A stretch of 64,000 nucleotides of DNA from Sediminibacterium soli (GCF_009939225.1 NZ_JAACJR010000003.1:434001-498000); one strand, 5' to 3'. Shown: positions 45,353 through 54,993, counted from the stretch's first letter. Made by a program: numbers and translations. The notes: generated by a model not told the origin, from the letters alone.

Positions 45353-47785
45353 ATGAAATCACTGATCGGCAGCCGACGGCTCTTTCTTTTTACACTATTT
45401 GCATCACTGGCCGGGGGCGTTTTTGCATTGCCCCCTACCGAGGCCAATTCTTTTCTGAGCGGAAAAGTGTTTGACGATAAAACAGGCCATCCCCTGGCAG
45501 GCGCGGTGGTTTACATTCACGAAGCCAAGACCGGCACGGTTACCGATTCTGCCGGGCATTATAAAACGCCCAGCGTTCCCGTGGGCAGGTACCTGGTGGA
45601 AGTGTCTTTTGAAGGATATACTTCCATTCTTGAAACAATAGAGATCACCGGCAACCGCACAAGGGAATTTCGCCTTAAGCAAACCTATGCGGAAAGCGAT
45701 GCCGTAACGGTTACCGGTATTGCATCGGCCATCAAAACAAAACAATCCGCGCAGCCGGTGTCCATTCTCAAACGCAGCGACCTGATGCAGACAAGTTCCA
45801 CGAATATCATCGATGCCGTTGCCAAAGCGGTGCCGGGGGTATCGAGTTTGTCCACGGGTCCGGCCATTTCCAAACCGGTGATCCGCGGATTGGGATATAA
45901 CCGGGTGGTAACCGTTCACGACGGTGTGCGGCAGGAAGGGCAGCAATGGGGCGATGAACACGGTATTGAAGTGGATGAATACAGCGTACAGAAAGTGGAA
46001 GTGCTCAAAGGTCCCGCCTCGCTGCTGTATGGAAGCGATGCCATGGCCGGGGTAATACACCTGATCACCAATGTACCCGTGGAACAGGGAACGGTGAAAG
46101 GCAACCTGATGGGCAGTTTTATCGGCAACAATAACCTGTACGGGAGCAATGCCAATATCGCCGGTCACCTGCAGAACGGCTTTAACTGGAATGTATACGG
46201 TACGGCCAAATCGGCCGGCGACTACCGCAACAAATACGATGGTAAAGTGTTCAACAGCCGTTTCAACGAAAAGAATATCGGGGGTTATTTCGGATGGAAC
46301 AAATCATGGGGCTACAGCCATGTGCTGATCAGTCGCTTTGACCAGACAATCGGTGTGGTGGAGGGAACGCGTGATCCGGCTACCGGCGGATTTATTGTTT
46401 TTGGCGAAACACCTTACGAACACACCGCCACCAGCGATGACCTGAACAGCCGGAATGTGTTTACGCCTAAACAGCATATCACCCATTTCAAGATCGCCAG
46501 CGATAACAATATTTCCCTTGGTGCCGACAGGCTCGCTTTCAATATTGGCTTCCAGCGCAACCAGCGCAGGGAAATGGGCGACCCGGAACATCCCAACACA
46601 CCCGGTTTGTTTTTTGACCTGCAGACCCTTACCTACAGCCTTCAGTACCAGTTTGGCGACAGGCACGGGTGGAAGACATCGACGGGAATCAGCGGTATGT
46701 ACCAGCAGAACCGCAACCTTGCCGGGGAAGTGCTGATACCCGAATACAACCAGTTCGATATCGGCGCATTTGTGTACACCAAGAAAACATTTCACGATAA
46801 CCTTACCCTTAGCGGCGGTATCCGCGCCGATCAGCGCAGCCTTAACAGTATGTTTTATACCGAGGGCGGTGTTGCGCGGTTCGCGTCTTTCCGTAAAACA
46901 TTCGGCAATATCAGCGGAAGCCTGGGATTGAGTTATAACGCCAGCGATGCTGTTACACTGAAGCTGAATCTTTCACGCGGCTACCGCGCGCCGAGCGTAA
47001 GCGAACTGGCCAGCAACGGCGCACACGAAGGAACCAACCGCTATGAGTACGGCGATAACAACCTGAAAACGGAGACCTCTATGCAGGCCGATGCCGGCGT
47101 GGAGATCAATACACCGCATATCAGTTTTGCGCTGAACGGATTTTATAACCATATCAGCAACTATATTTTTTACAGCAAACTCGAATCGGCCACCGGAGGC
47201 GATTCAATGGTGAATGTAGGCGGCACGGATATCACCGCCTTTACTTTCCGCCAGGCGGCGGCGTCGCTGGCAGGGTTTGAAATGAAGCTGGACCTGCACC
47301 CGCATCCGCTGGACTGGCTGCATTTTGAAAATACTTTTTCGCTGGTTGCCGGGCAGTTCAGCCGGCGTTTTGAAGGGAGCAACAGACTTCCTTTTATGCC
47401 CGCACCCAGGCTGCAAAGCGAGCTGCGCGGCAATTTCAACAAAGCGGGTAAAGGCGTAAAGAACCTGTATGCCAAAATTGAAATGGATATCATCGGCACG
47501 CAGAACCGCATCTTCACGGCATACCATACAGAAACACCCACGGCAGGCTATACCCTTTTTCACGCAGGTATCGGTGCAGACATTACGAACCGCAGTGGCA
47601 GAACGGTATTCGGTATCAACCTGGCCCTCAATAATTTTACCGATGCAGCTTACCAGGATCACCTGAGCAGGCTGAAATACACCGATGTAAACGCCGTTAC
47701 CGGCAGACGCGGCGTATTCAATATGGGCCGAAGTTTCAGTGTGAAGCTGAATGTGCCGCTGGAGTGGAGGGTGAAGAATAATTAG
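45353..47785 (+). CDS. TonB-dependent receptor, ZnuD-like, with carboxypeptidase-regulatory-like domain
   Basis: 810 residues. A signal peptide ends near residue 25. A CarboxypepD_reg-like domain spans about 34-110 (GKVFDDKTGHPLAGAVVYI). The plug follows, with IIDAVAKAVPGVSSL, RGLGYNRVVTVHDGVRQEGQ, QWGDEHGIEVDEY and KGPASLLYGSDAMAGVI. The barrel includes RAPSVSELASNGAHEGTNRY and YGDNNLKTE, blocks shared with the zinc receptor ZnuD. Its promoter carries a Fur-family-like palindrome. Zinc or another divalent metal chelate is the probable cargo; copper or heme alternatives are not excluded. Confidence 0.85.
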   Translation: MKSLIGSRRLFLFTLFASLAGGVFALPPTEANSFLSGKVFDDKTGHPLAGAVVYIHEAKTGTVTDSAGHYKTPSVPVGRYLVEVSFEGYTSILETIEITGNRTREFRLKQTYAESDAVTVTGIASAIKTKQSAQPVSILKRSDLMQTSSTNIIDAVAKAVPGVSSLSTGPAISKPVIRGLGYNRVVTVHDGVRQEGQQWGDEHGIEVDEYSVQKVEVLKGPASLLYGSDAMAGVIHLITNVPVEQGTVKGNLMGSFIGNNNLYGSNANIAGHLQNGFNWNVYGTAKSAGDYRNKYDGKVFNSRFNEKNIGGYFGWNKSWGYSHVLISRFDQTIGVVEGTRDPATGGFIVFGETPYEHTATSDDLNSRNVFTPKQHITHFKIASDNNISLGADRLAFNIGFQRNQRREMGDPEHPNTPGLFFDLQTLTYSLQYQFGDRHGWKTSTGISGMYQQNRNLAGEVLIPEYNQFDIGAFVYTKKTFHDNLTLSGGIRADQRSLNSMFYTEGGVARFASFRKTFGNISGSLGLSYNASDAVTLKLNLSRGYRAPSVSELASNGAHEGTNRYEYGDNNLKTETSMQADAGVEINTPHISFALNGFYNHISNYIFYSKLESATGGDSMVNVGGTDITAFTFRQAAASLAGFEMKLDLHPHPLDWLHFENTFSLVAGQFSRRFEGSNRLPFMPAPRLQSELRGNFNKAGKGVKNLYAKIEMDIIGTQNRIFTAYHTETPTAGYTLFHAGIGADITNRSGRTVFGINLALNNFTDAAYQDHLSRLKYTDVNAVTGRRGVFNMGRSFSVKLNVPLEWRVKNN

Positions 47786-47786
47786 T

Positions 47787-47903
47787 GGATTGGCGGATTA
47801 TGGATTAGCGGATTTTGAATTGTTGGTCTGCGCCTTGGAGGGGGAAAGCGTTTTTACCGCAGAGGCGCAGAGGGTGCGCAGAGAGGAAATAATCCGCCAA
47901 TCC
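47787..47903. repeat. Nested inverted repeat between convergent receptor genes
   Basis: A perfect 14-bp inverted repeat (47787-47800 with 47890-47903, GGATTGGCGGATTA) encloses a second pair, TCTGCGCCT (47827-47835) and AGGCGCAGA (47863-47871). The inner part carries the GC-rich word CAGAGGCGCAGAGG. It fills the gap between two stop codons and could terminate both transcripts. Confidence 0.7.
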
Positions 47904-47925
47904 GTCATCCACGCATCCGTAATCC

Positions 47926-50382
47926 TCACCAGTTCACGATCAGTTTTGCGGCTATGTTTCTTCCTATGTTATAAATGCCTGAGCGGTTGTTGGGCGACTG
48001 CTGGTAGTATTCGAAGTATTTGAGACGGTTCTGGTGCGACTGATAGGCAACATCGAACAGGTTATTGGCGGTGATGCTCAGGCTGCAGAAGGGATTCCCT
48101 TTTTTATTCCTGAAGCTGATGCCCGCACCGATATTTACGAGTGCATAGCCGGGTGTTGCTGTTTCGGTATTGTCCACAGCGTAGAAACGGTTCTGTGTGG
48201 CATAGGTTTCCAGCTCCGTTTGTAGGAAACAGTCTTCGATCCGTGGTTGCTGATCGATCAGCGTAATGCGCAAGCGGCTTGCGGTGCGGAATGCGGGGAT
48301 CAGGGGAAGATATTTTGCGTCGTCTCCCAATAATTTCAGGGATGATTTGTCGGTGTTGATACCGTTGATCATTGCCATGTTCTGCTGCAGGTGAAACCAT
48401 TTCCATACCCGCGGATGAATTATCCAGCCAGCCTCCGCCCCGTATATCCTGGCGCTTCCCTGGAGGTACTGGTAGGTAAAATTACCGGGCACCATCTCCA
48501 ATGGTTGTCCGTTAGGAGCGAATAATTTCTGCAGGAATATATAATTGCTGATGGCATTGTTGAACAACTCGAGGTTAATGTCCGCATCGGGATAATTCAG
48601 GAACAGACCCAGGTCTGCCTGCCAGTTGAACTCGGGACTGAAGTTTCTGTTACCGATATAATAAATGCGCGCACCGGGATCGAGCCCGTCGGAGCCGATC
48701 TCGGGAATGGAGGGACAGCGGTATCCACGCGCAATATTGGCTTTGATGGTAAGGGCACCGGAAGCATTATATACAAAGCCCAGGCTTCCCGATGCACCAC
48801 TGAAGTTTTTCCGGTAGGATGGAAAATTGTGTGTGGCATTCAGTGTATCCGGGAACCTGACCTGTTGGATAAAACCGGTTCCCGAATTACGCGTATAAAA
48901 ATCCGCCCATCGTATATCCCTTGAGTCGATACGGATACCACCCGTGATCACCCATTTTTTGAAATCTTTTTTTGCGACCAGGTAGGAGCCGATATCGAAC
49001 AGGTTGTAATCGGGGATAGGGAAATCGGTGGCATCAAGGTTACGGTTATCCTGGTACATGCCATTCACCCCATAGGTAAGCCTGAAGCCGCTCCATTCAG
49101 GAAAGGCATATTTCAGTTCGTAGTTGTAAGTGTTGAGTTGTATATCCAGTCCGGGCTGATAGGTGGCGGTAGGGTGGTTGTACTCCCTTCTCCTGTTCTG
49201 CTGAAATCCGATCAATGTGCTTAATTCGCTGTTGCCTACCTGCCAGCTGCTTTTGTGGTACAGTCTTGTATGCTGTATATGCTGGTGCAGCGACGAAATG
49301 GAATAGGTAAACAGCCTGGACGCAGGCACCAGTGGCCGGCTACGGATATCGTCCGTTGCCGGTTCCTGCACCTGGTAGGTAAATAACCGCGTCAGCGAGT
49401 CGCGACTGCCATCGGGAATTTCCTGCAGGTTGTTGTAGAGATTGAACTGGATATAGTTTTTGCTTTTTGGTTTTTCAAGACCGGCCAGCGCGGAAAAATT
49501 CCTTTCAGTAAAACCGGTGTTATACACACGCCCATCAACCGCATTGCGGTAGTTACCTGCCTGTTTATCGGAAAAACGCCCGCTCCACATAAAGCCATTT
49601 CTTTTGTACTGCAATGAGGCCGTGCCGCCAATCAGTCCGTTGTTGGACTGGTATTCGATAAGTGCATCCCCATGCAGTTTTGCGTCGTTTATTGCCGGAA
49701 GACCGGGTATAAGGTTAACCACGCCTGCAATGGCATCCGAGCCATACATCAGGCTGGCGGGTCCTTTCACGATCTCGGCCTTCGCCACACCGTACTGGTC
49801 GATCTCCACACCATGTTCATCGCCCCATTGCTGTCCCTCCTGTCTTAACCCGTCGTACAAAGTAAGCACACGCGTATAACCAAGGCCGCGTATCAGTGGT
49901 TTGCTGATATTGGGTCCGGTGGTGATGGCGCTGATACCGGGCACGGTTTTAAGCACTGCGTCGATCACGTTCGAACTGGTATTGCGGTTCATTTCTTTTT
50001 GCGATACGATAGCGATGGACACAGGCGTGCGTTTGATCCTGGTAGCGGTTGCCACGGCGGTAACCACCACCTGTTCCAGCTCTGTTTCCGTTGGGGAAAG
50101 TAAAAAGTCTGCAGTGCCCGGCAGCCTGATCTCCCGCGTGAGATCGAAGTAACCTGTATGCGATATACGGATCGTGTGTTTTCCCGCCGCGCCAGTCATA
50201 ACAAACACCCCGTTGCTGTCTGCAGCCATGTGATTGGCGGTGCCGGTAAACGAAACGGAGGCGGGAAGCACCCTGCCCGTTTTCCTGTCTTTGACCAGAC
50301 CGGTGAACACACTGTCCTGGGCATATGCCGTTATCGCTGCCATTCCCATCCCCGCCAGCACTATAAGAATTCTGATTGCCAA
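47926..50382 (-). CDS. TonB-dependent receptor, second ZnuD-like paralogue
   Basis: 818 residues from a TTG start at 50382 giving MAIRILIVLAGMGMAAITAYAQ, a full signal peptide; an internal ATG would cut the hydrophobic core. Residues about 25-95 are a carboxypeptidase-regulatory-like domain (GLVKDRKTGRVLPASVSF). The plug shows RGLGYTRVLTLYDGLRQEGQ, QWGDEHGVEIDQY and KGPASLMYGSDAIAGVV, and the barrel has RCPSIPEIGSDGLDPG. It is a divergent paralogue of the facing receptor. A DtxR/MntR-like palindrome sits directly over its promoter, suggesting Mn or Fe rather than Zn control (inference). Confidence 0.84.
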   Translation of the reverse strand: MAIRILIVLAGMGMAAITAYAQDSVFTGLVKDRKTGRVLPASVSFTGTANHMAADSNGVFVMTGAAGKHTIRISHTGYFDLTREIRLPGTADFLLSPTETELEQVVVTAVATATRIKRTPVSIAIVSQKEMNRNTSSNVIDAVLKTVPGISAITTGPNISKPLIRGLGYTRVLTLYDGLRQEGQQWGDEHGVEIDQYGVAKAEIVKGPASLMYGSDAIAGVVNLIPGLPAINDAKLHGDALIEYQSNNGLIGGTASLQYKRNGFMWSGRFSDKQAGNYRNAVDGRVYNTGFTERNFSALAGLEKPKSKNYIQFNLYNNLQEIPDGSRDSLTRLFTYQVQEPATDDIRSRPLVPASRLFTYSISSLHQHIQHTRLYHKSSWQVGNSELSTLIGFQQNRRREYNHPTATYQPGLDIQLNTYNYELKYAFPEWSGFRLTYGVNGMYQDNRNLDATDFPIPDYNLFDIGSYLVAKKDFKKWVITGGIRIDSRDIRWADFYTRNSGTGFIQQVRFPDTLNATHNFPSYRKNFSGASGSLGFVYNASGALTIKANIARGYRCPSIPEIGSDGLDPGARIYYIGNRNFSPEFNWQADLGLFLNYPDADINLELFNNAISNYIFLQKLFAPNGQPLEMVPGNFTYQYLQGSARIYGAEAGWIIHPRVWKWFHLQQNMAMINGINTDKSSLKLLGDDAKYLPLIPAFRTASRLRITLIDQQPRIEDCFLQTELETYATQNRFYAVDNTETATPGYALVNIGAGISFRNKKGNPFCSLSITANNLFDVAYQSHQNRLKYFEYYQQSPNNRSGIYNIGRNIAAKLIVNW

Positions 50383-50390
50383 AATAAAAA

Positions 50391-50406
50391 TTTAGGCAAA
50401 TCTAAA
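50391..50406. promoter_or_regulatory. DtxR/MntR-like operator over the receptor promoter
   Basis: TTTAGGCAAATCTAAA is an inverted repeat (TTTAG - 6 bp - CTAAA) resembling boxes of DtxR/MntR-family repressors. On the minus strand it contains TAGATTTG (50397-50404), an exact TAnnTTTG promoter box, and lies 8 bp before the TTG start of the receptor gene. Metal-loaded repressor binding would block transcription. The family assignment is by resemblance only. Confidence 0.6.
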
Positions 50407-50461
50407 AAATAAATTCCTGAGAAAGGAAATATTTTTTCGGCTGGGTTTGGCGCGCTGGCTG

Positions 50462-51241
50462 TCAGTAGCCTTTCAGTAACCGGAAATAGACCGAGTCTTT
50501 CTGCTGTTCCGGCAGGTTGCGCTGGTATTGCAGCAGCGCATTTTCCCATTCGCCGTAGGTGGCGTTGGGCAGAACGATAAACCGGCGTCCCCATTCGGCG
50601 CGGGCGGTATCGGTTTCCAGGAACCGCTGCCGTATATCCGCTTTTTCAAATGCCCGGGCAAAATCGTTCAGGTTATCGCCAAGCAGCATCACAATCCGGT
50701 GTGTCTGCTGCACGGTTTGCCTGCGGCTTTCTTTGGAGGAGGTATTTTGCAAAAGCAGCATATGTTCCCTGTCGGCATCGGGAAACCGCAGTTTCTGCAG
50801 GTTGCGTATCGTGCTTTCCGTTTCCGAAGTATCGCGGTTGCTGATATAAAAGATGCTGATTCCCCTGTCTTTGGCAAAACGAAGGAATTCCGAGGCGCCG
50901 GGCACTTCGGTTGCCGCGGAGAGATCCGTCCAGCGTTTCCAGTCCGCCTGCGAATAGGATTTGCCTTCTTTCAGCAGCTGTGCCTCGCTGTAGCTGTTAT
51001 CGAGCAGGGTTTCGTCGATATCGGTTACGATGGCCAGTCGCCCGCGGCGTTTTTTCTTTACCCGGGCAATTCTTTCGGTGGCGATATTGAAAGCCTGGTA
51101 ACAAAGCGCCCGGTATTCGGCGGCATACTGCTGCCAGAGTACGGGCAGCAGCTTCCGGTCGTTCCTGAAAACCGGTTTTGGTTCCTGTGCTGCGGCAGAC
51201 AGGATCAGGAGGGAAAGCGCGGAGGCGAGGATTGCTTTCAT
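50462..51241 (-). CDS. Class C acid phosphatase / 5'-nucleotidase e(P4)-like (HAD superfamily)
   Basis: 259 residues from ATG 51241 (MKAILASALSLLILSAAAQ, a cleavable signal peptide); an upstream in-frame start would run back into the divergent gene. HAD motif I is IVTDIDETLLDNS with the Asp-x-Asp nucleophile pair. FYISNRDTSETE is motif II, a Lys follows, and MLLGDNLNDF is motif IV. The order fits e(P4)/class C phosphatases. It lacks the lipobox Cys of Haemophilus e(P4), so it is probably soluble in the periplasm. It would strip phosphate from nucleotides for salvage. Confidence 0.88.
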   Translation of the reverse strand: MKAILASALSLLILSAAAQEPKPVFRNDRKLLPVLWQQYAAEYRALCYQAFNIATERIARVKKKRRGRLAIVTDIDETLLDNSYSEAQLLKEGKSYSQADWKRWTDLSAATEVPGASEFLRFAKDRGISIFYISNRDTSETESTIRNLQKLRFPDADREHMLLLQNTSSKESRRQTVQQTHRIVMLLGDNLNDFARAFEKADIRQRFLETDTARAEWGRRFIVLPNATYGEWENALLQYQRNLPEQQKDSVYFRLLKGY

Positions 51242-51316
51242 GCGGCTTGGTTTGCTGCAAAAGTAGCCCGTTTTGCCACGGGTAAATAAATTGCGGGGAG
51301 CTTTGTATATTAGGGA

Positions 51317-51760
51317 ATGGATATTTCGATCAACACACCTGCTTTGTTGTTTCCGGCCATCAGCCTGGTGATGCTGGCGTATACCAACCGGTTCCTGGCA
51401 CTGTCTAACCGGGTGAGAAGCCTGCACGATAAATACCAGAACCACGAACAGAAACTGATTATCCACGGCCAGATCAAGAACCTGCGTTACCGTTTAAAGC
51501 TGATCAAGAACATGCAGGCCCTGGGCGTGATCTCGTTCCTTGGCAGTATCCTCAGTATGTACCTGATGTTCCTGGAAAAGCCCGACCTGGCATCGGTTAT
51601 CTTCTCCATCGCCCTCCTGTGTTTCGCTGCCTCGCTCTGTCTCTCTTTTCTCGAGATCCGGCTCAGCACCAGGGCCCTCGAACTGGAGCTCAGCGACATG
51701 GAAGGCCTCGAAGACCCCTCGGTGCTGGACTACCTGAAGCGGAAATTTGAAAGGGAGTGA
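51317..51760 (+). CDS. DUF2721 family membrane protein
   Basis: 147 residues. A first hydrophobic helix (ALLFPAISLVMLAYTNRF) is followed by NRVRSLHDKY, the most conserved DUF2721 block. A helical linker leads to two further membrane helices (about 70-115), and the acidic C-terminus is LSDMEGLEDPSVLDYLKRKF. Function is unknown. Divergent from the phosphatase gene with 75 bp between starts; its stop faces a large nested palindrome. Confidence 0.85.
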   Translation: MDISINTPALLFPAISLVMLAYTNRFLALSNRVRSLHDKYQNHEQKLIIHGQIKNLRYRLKLIKNMQALGVISFLGSILSMYLMFLEKPDLASVIFSIALLCFAASLCLSFLEIRLSTRALELELSDMEGLEDPSVLDYLKRKFERE

Positions 51761-51773
51761 AGGGTAATTTGAA

Positions 51774-51939
51774 AATTTGGGAATTTGACAATTTGAAAAT
51801 GGTGATAGGGTTAAATGGCTGTATTGCTAAATGGCTGTATTGTTAAACGGTTATGCGATTGAGGAGGCCAACAGTTTAGCAATACAGCCATTTAACCATT
51901 CAACCATCCCTCATTTTCAAATTGTCAAATTCCCAAATT
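51774..51939. repeat. Two nested perfect inverted repeats between convergent genes
   Basis: The outer arms, 51774-51801 and 51912-51939, are perfect 28-bp reverse complements made of AATTTG-type words. The inner arms, 51809-51831 and 51875-51897, are perfect 23-bp reverse complements containing ATGGCTGTATTG. A near-exact direct copy of the inner word follows at 51829-51846. The whole could fold into one very long hairpin or cruciform. It spans almost the entire gap between the DUF2721 and ABC transporter stops. Confidence 0.85.
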
Positions 51940-51948
51940 CTCAGATGA

Positions 51949-53730
51949 TCAAACCGCCGCAAGCATTTTCCTCTCCCCGATCTGCTGCCTCCACATGGCG
52001 TAGTAGAGTCCTTTTTCGGCGAGGAGGTCGTAGTGGTTGCCGGTTTCCACCACCTGGCCTTTTTCGAGTACATAGATCTTGTCTGCATGCATAATGGTGC
52101 TGAGACGGTGGGCGATCATTACGGTGATCTGCTCTTTTTCGAGCGAAATATTGCGGATGGTGTTGGTTATCTCTTCTTCCGTAATACTGTCGAGCGCGGA
52201 AGTGGCTTCATCAAATATCAGCAGGTGGGGATGGCGCAGCAGCGCACGCGCGATCGACAGTCTTTGTTTTTCACCCCCGCTGAGTTTCAGTCCGCCCTCG
52301 CCGATCATGGTATCGATCCCTTTTTCTGCACGGCTGAGCAGGTTGGTGCAGCTGGCTTTTTTCAGTGCTTCCAGCATATCGTCCTCAGTGGCATCGGGAT
52401 ATACAAAACTCAGGTTCTCACGGATCGTTCCGGCAAACAGCTGGGTGTCCTGTGTTACAAAACCTATCTGGTTGCGCAGTTCGTCGAAGCTGATATCGCT
52501 GCCGTTGATGCTGTTGTAGTAAATACCGCCCTGCTGCGGACGGTACAGTCCCACCAGCAATTTTACCAGCGTGCTTTTTCCCGCACCGCTTGGCCCTACG
52601 AATGCGATGGTCTCGCCTTTCTTTACATCGAAACTGATGCCATCGAGGGCCTTGAATTGTGCCGTGGTATGTTTGAAAGCCACATCCCTGAATTCCAGTT
52701 CCGCGATCGCGCCAACGGATCTGGGATGAGAAGGAGTGGGCTCCACTTTTTTCTCCATCAGCGTATGGAAGTTCATGATAGACGCTTCCGCCTCGCGATA
52801 GCTCATTATGATGCTGCCGATCTCCTGCAGCGGACCAAAAATAAAGAAGCTGTAAAACTGCAGCGTGATCAGTTCACCCACCGTAAGCACATTGCGGAAG
52901 ATGAGCCAGAGCAGGATAAAGCTTACCAGCTGCCTGAGAAAGTTGACCATCGTACCCTGTATGAAGCTTAAGGCGCGTATGCTTTTTACTTTGCGCAGTT
53001 CAAGGTCGAGTATTTTGTAGGTATTGGTGTTGAGGCGTTTTACCTCCTGGTCGGTCAGGCCCAGGCTTTTGACGAGTTCGATGTTGCGTAAACTTTCGGT
53101 GGTGGATCCCGCCAGCGCCGTGGTTTCCTTCACGATCTTTTTCTGGATCACTTTGATCTTTTTGCTCAGCAGGTTGGTTACCACGCCAATCACCAGCGCA
53201 CCACCCATATAGGTGGGAACGATGCTCCAGTGTTTCTGCATGGCGTATATGCATACGAATACCAGTCCCACCAGGATCATGAACAGTACATTGATAAAAT
53301 AGCCGATGAATTTTTCGGTGTCCGCCCGCACTTTTGTCAGGATCGATAAGGTTTCGCCGCTTCGCTGGTCTTCAAATTCCTGGTAAGGCAGGCGCATGGA
53401 ATGCTGTAACCCGTCTGTAAATATTTTGGCGCCGAATTTCTGTACGATCACATTCACCACATAATCCTGGAATGCCTTGGCGATACGGCTTACCATGGCG
53501 GTGCCCACCAGCATCAGCAATAATTTGATCACACCCGTTGTAAAATCCTGTCCTGACCTGGGTATCAGTCCGGCCTTATCCTCCGTAAAAGGATGGGTGG
53601 CAAAATTGTCGAGGATCTTACCAAAGATCAGCGGATCGAACAGCGAGAAGGTCTGGTTAACAGCCGCCAGCAGCAGCGCCAGCAAAACAAGACCACGGTA
53701 GGGTTTGAGGTATTGAAGGAGAAGTTTCAT
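51949..53730 (-). CDS. ABC exporter, fused permease-ATPase (MsbA/lipid-exporter type)
   Basis: 593 residues. Six membrane helices occupy about residues 12-310 (ABC type 1 fold). The ATPase follows: Walker A GPSGAGKST near 379-387, Q-loop GFVTQDTQLFAG, signature LSGGEKQRLSIARALL, Walker B LLIFDEATSALD and H-loop MIAHRLSTI. It works as a homodimer or half-transporter; lipid, lipopolysaccharide precursor or peptide are possible cargoes. It lies next to a glycosyltransferase cluster, which would fit envelope assembly. Related AT-rich palindromes lie on both sides of the gene. Confidence 0.93.
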   Translation of the reverse strand: MKLLLQYLKPYRGLVLLALLLAAVNQTFSLFDPLIFGKILDNFATHPFTEDKAGLIPRSGQDFTTGVIKLLLMLVGTAMVSRIAKAFQDYVVNVIVQKFGAKIFTDGLQHSMRLPYQEFEDQRSGETLSILTKVRADTEKFIGYFINVLFMILVGLVFVCIYAMQKHWSIVPTYMGGALVIGVVTNLLSKKIKVIQKKIVKETTALAGSTTESLRNIELVKSLGLTDQEVKRLNTNTYKILDLELRKVKSIRALSFIQGTMVNFLRQLVSFILLWLIFRNVLTVGELITLQFYSFFIFGPLQEIGSIIMSYREAEASIMNFHTLMEKKVEPTPSHPRSVGAIAELEFRDVAFKHTTAQFKALDGISFDVKKGETIAFVGPSGAGKSTLVKLLVGLYRPQQGGIYYNSINGSDISFDELRNQIGFVTQDTQLFAGTIRENLSFVYPDATEDDMLEALKKASCTNLLSRAEKGIDTMIGEGGLKLSGGEKQRLSIARALLRHPHLLIFDEATSALDSITEEEITNTIRNISLEKEQITVMIAHRLSTIMHADKIYVLEKGQVVETGNHYDLLAEKGLYYAMWRQQIGERKMLAAV

Positions 53731-53732
53731 GT

Positions 53733-53842
53733 AATTTGAAAATTTGGGAATTTGAAAATTTGAAAATGAGGCAGGTGGTTGAACTGAGCTGAACGAGCAT
53801 GATGCCCATTTTCAAATTGCCGAACTTTCAAATTTTCAAATT
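53733..53842. repeat. AT-rich inverted repeat upstream of the ABC exporter
   Basis: Two nested pairs: 53733-53746 with 53829-53842 (14 bp) and 53757-53768 with 53807-53818 (12 bp). All are built of the AATTTGAAAAT word seen in the palindrome on the other side of the gene. It occupies most of the 203-bp gap before the glycosyltransferase gene. Confidence 0.75.
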
Positions 53843-53933
53843 GTCGTCAATTTCCGTACAAATTCCCGAAATCTGACAAAGTTTCCGGGGGTGGGGGTAA
53901 TTGTTGTTAAGCTGCTTATTTTTACCGGCAGGT

Positions 53934-54983
53934 ATGAAGAAAGTACTGGTGGATATGCATCGGCTGAAATACAATCCGTTCAACGGGTTGTACAGCGTTA
54001 CCGTTAACCTGGGCAAGGCCCTTGCCGCCTTGCCGCACGGGGAGCTGGCGCTGTACTATTACCTGCCAAAAAAAGACTTCGGCTTTTTTGGCAATACGGT
54101 CAGGTATACCGGGCATCGCTCTATCGACAAGTTTTATATGCCCGGCACCGGCAAATACGATCTCTGGCATATCACCACCCAGTTATCCTGGTACCGGCCG
54201 TTTAACCGGCGCACAAAAGTGATCTATACCCTGTATGATTTCAGTTACCTGATAGAAGATGCAGCCAATATAAAGAGGAACAGCAGGTTGCTGAAGGAAA
54301 CGCAGCAGCGGATAGACCGGGCGGATTATATAACGGGTATTTCGCAGTTTGCCATCGATGAAGCGCATAAACACCTGGACCTGCGTGGCAAGCCTACCCA
54401 GGCCATACCGCTTGGCTGCACCATCAAAAGTTTTCCGGACTTTGACGCACCGAAATACATACCGGCAAAACCGTTCCTGTTCACCATCGGTCTGGTTCAA
54501 CCCCGAAAGAATTTTCATGTACTTCCACCGTTACTGCTGGATAACGATTATGAACTGGTTATTGCAGGACTGAATGAGTTCGGATATGGAAACGAAGTGG
54601 CGGAAGCCGCCAAACGCTTCGGTGTTTCAGACAGGGTAAAGCTGATCGGACCTGTGAGCGAGGAAGAGAAGGACTGGTACTATCGCCATTGCGAGGCGTT
54701 TTTATTTCCCTCCTATGCCGAAGGGTTCGGACTGCCGATCATTGAAGCGATGTACCATGGGAAGCCGGTGTTCAGCTCGGATCGCACAAGTTTACCCGAG
54801 GTGGGCGGTGATGCGGCCTATTATTTTCATGATTTTGCCCCCGAGGCCATGCGCGGGGTTTTTCAACAGGGAATGGCACATTACGATGCAGTGAAGCCGG
54901 TTGAAAAGATCAGGCAGCAGGCAGCCAAATTCAGCTGGGAGAATTGTGCACGCGAGTATTTATATTTATACGGAATGGTCTAA
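53934..54983 (+). CDS. Glycosyltransferase family 4 protein
   Basis: 349 residues from ATG 53934; an earlier in-frame start reads through non-coding repeat sequence. GT-B fold: N-terminal domain with [14 protein letters not shown] and [16 protein letters not shown]. The nucleotide-sugar-binding domain has [36 protein letters not shown] and the E-x7-E motif in [24 protein letters not shown]. It transfers a sugar to an envelope glycan in the cytoplasm; donor and acceptor are unknown. The FkbM methyltransferase gene starts 10 bp later. Confidence 0.9.
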   Translation: MKKVLVDMHRLKYNPFNGLYSVTVNLGKALAALPHGELALYYYLPKKDFGFFGNTVRYTGHRSIDKFYMPGTGKYDLWHITTQLSWYRPFNRRTKVIYTLYDFSYLIEDAANIKRNSRLLKETQQRIDRADYITGISQFAIDEAHKHLDLRGKPTQAIPLGCTIKSFPDFDAPKYIPAKPFLFTIGLVQPRKNFHVLPPLLLDNDYELVIAGLNEFGYGNEVAEAAKRFGVSDRVKLIGPVSEEEKDWYYRHCEAFLFPSYAEGFGLPIIEAMYHGKPVFSSDRTSLPEVGGDAAYYFHDFAPEAMRGVFQQGMAHYDAVKPVEKIRQQAAKFSWENCAREYLYLYGMV

Positions 54984-54993
54984 AAAGCAAAGC

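Noticed and set aside
47863..47885. Possible CRISPR-like repeats from the CAGAGGCGCAGAGG word
   Set aside because: The units are short, adjacent and imperfect, with no spacers of constant length and no cas genes in the window.
50528..51289. 253-codon plus-strand frame opposite the acid phosphatase gene
   Set aside because: The minus strand carries complete HAD motifs; the plus frame is a shadow.
52033..52971. 312-codon plus-strand frame opposite the ABC exporter gene
   Set aside because: Antisense to the ATPase domain with intact Walker motifs; no independent support.
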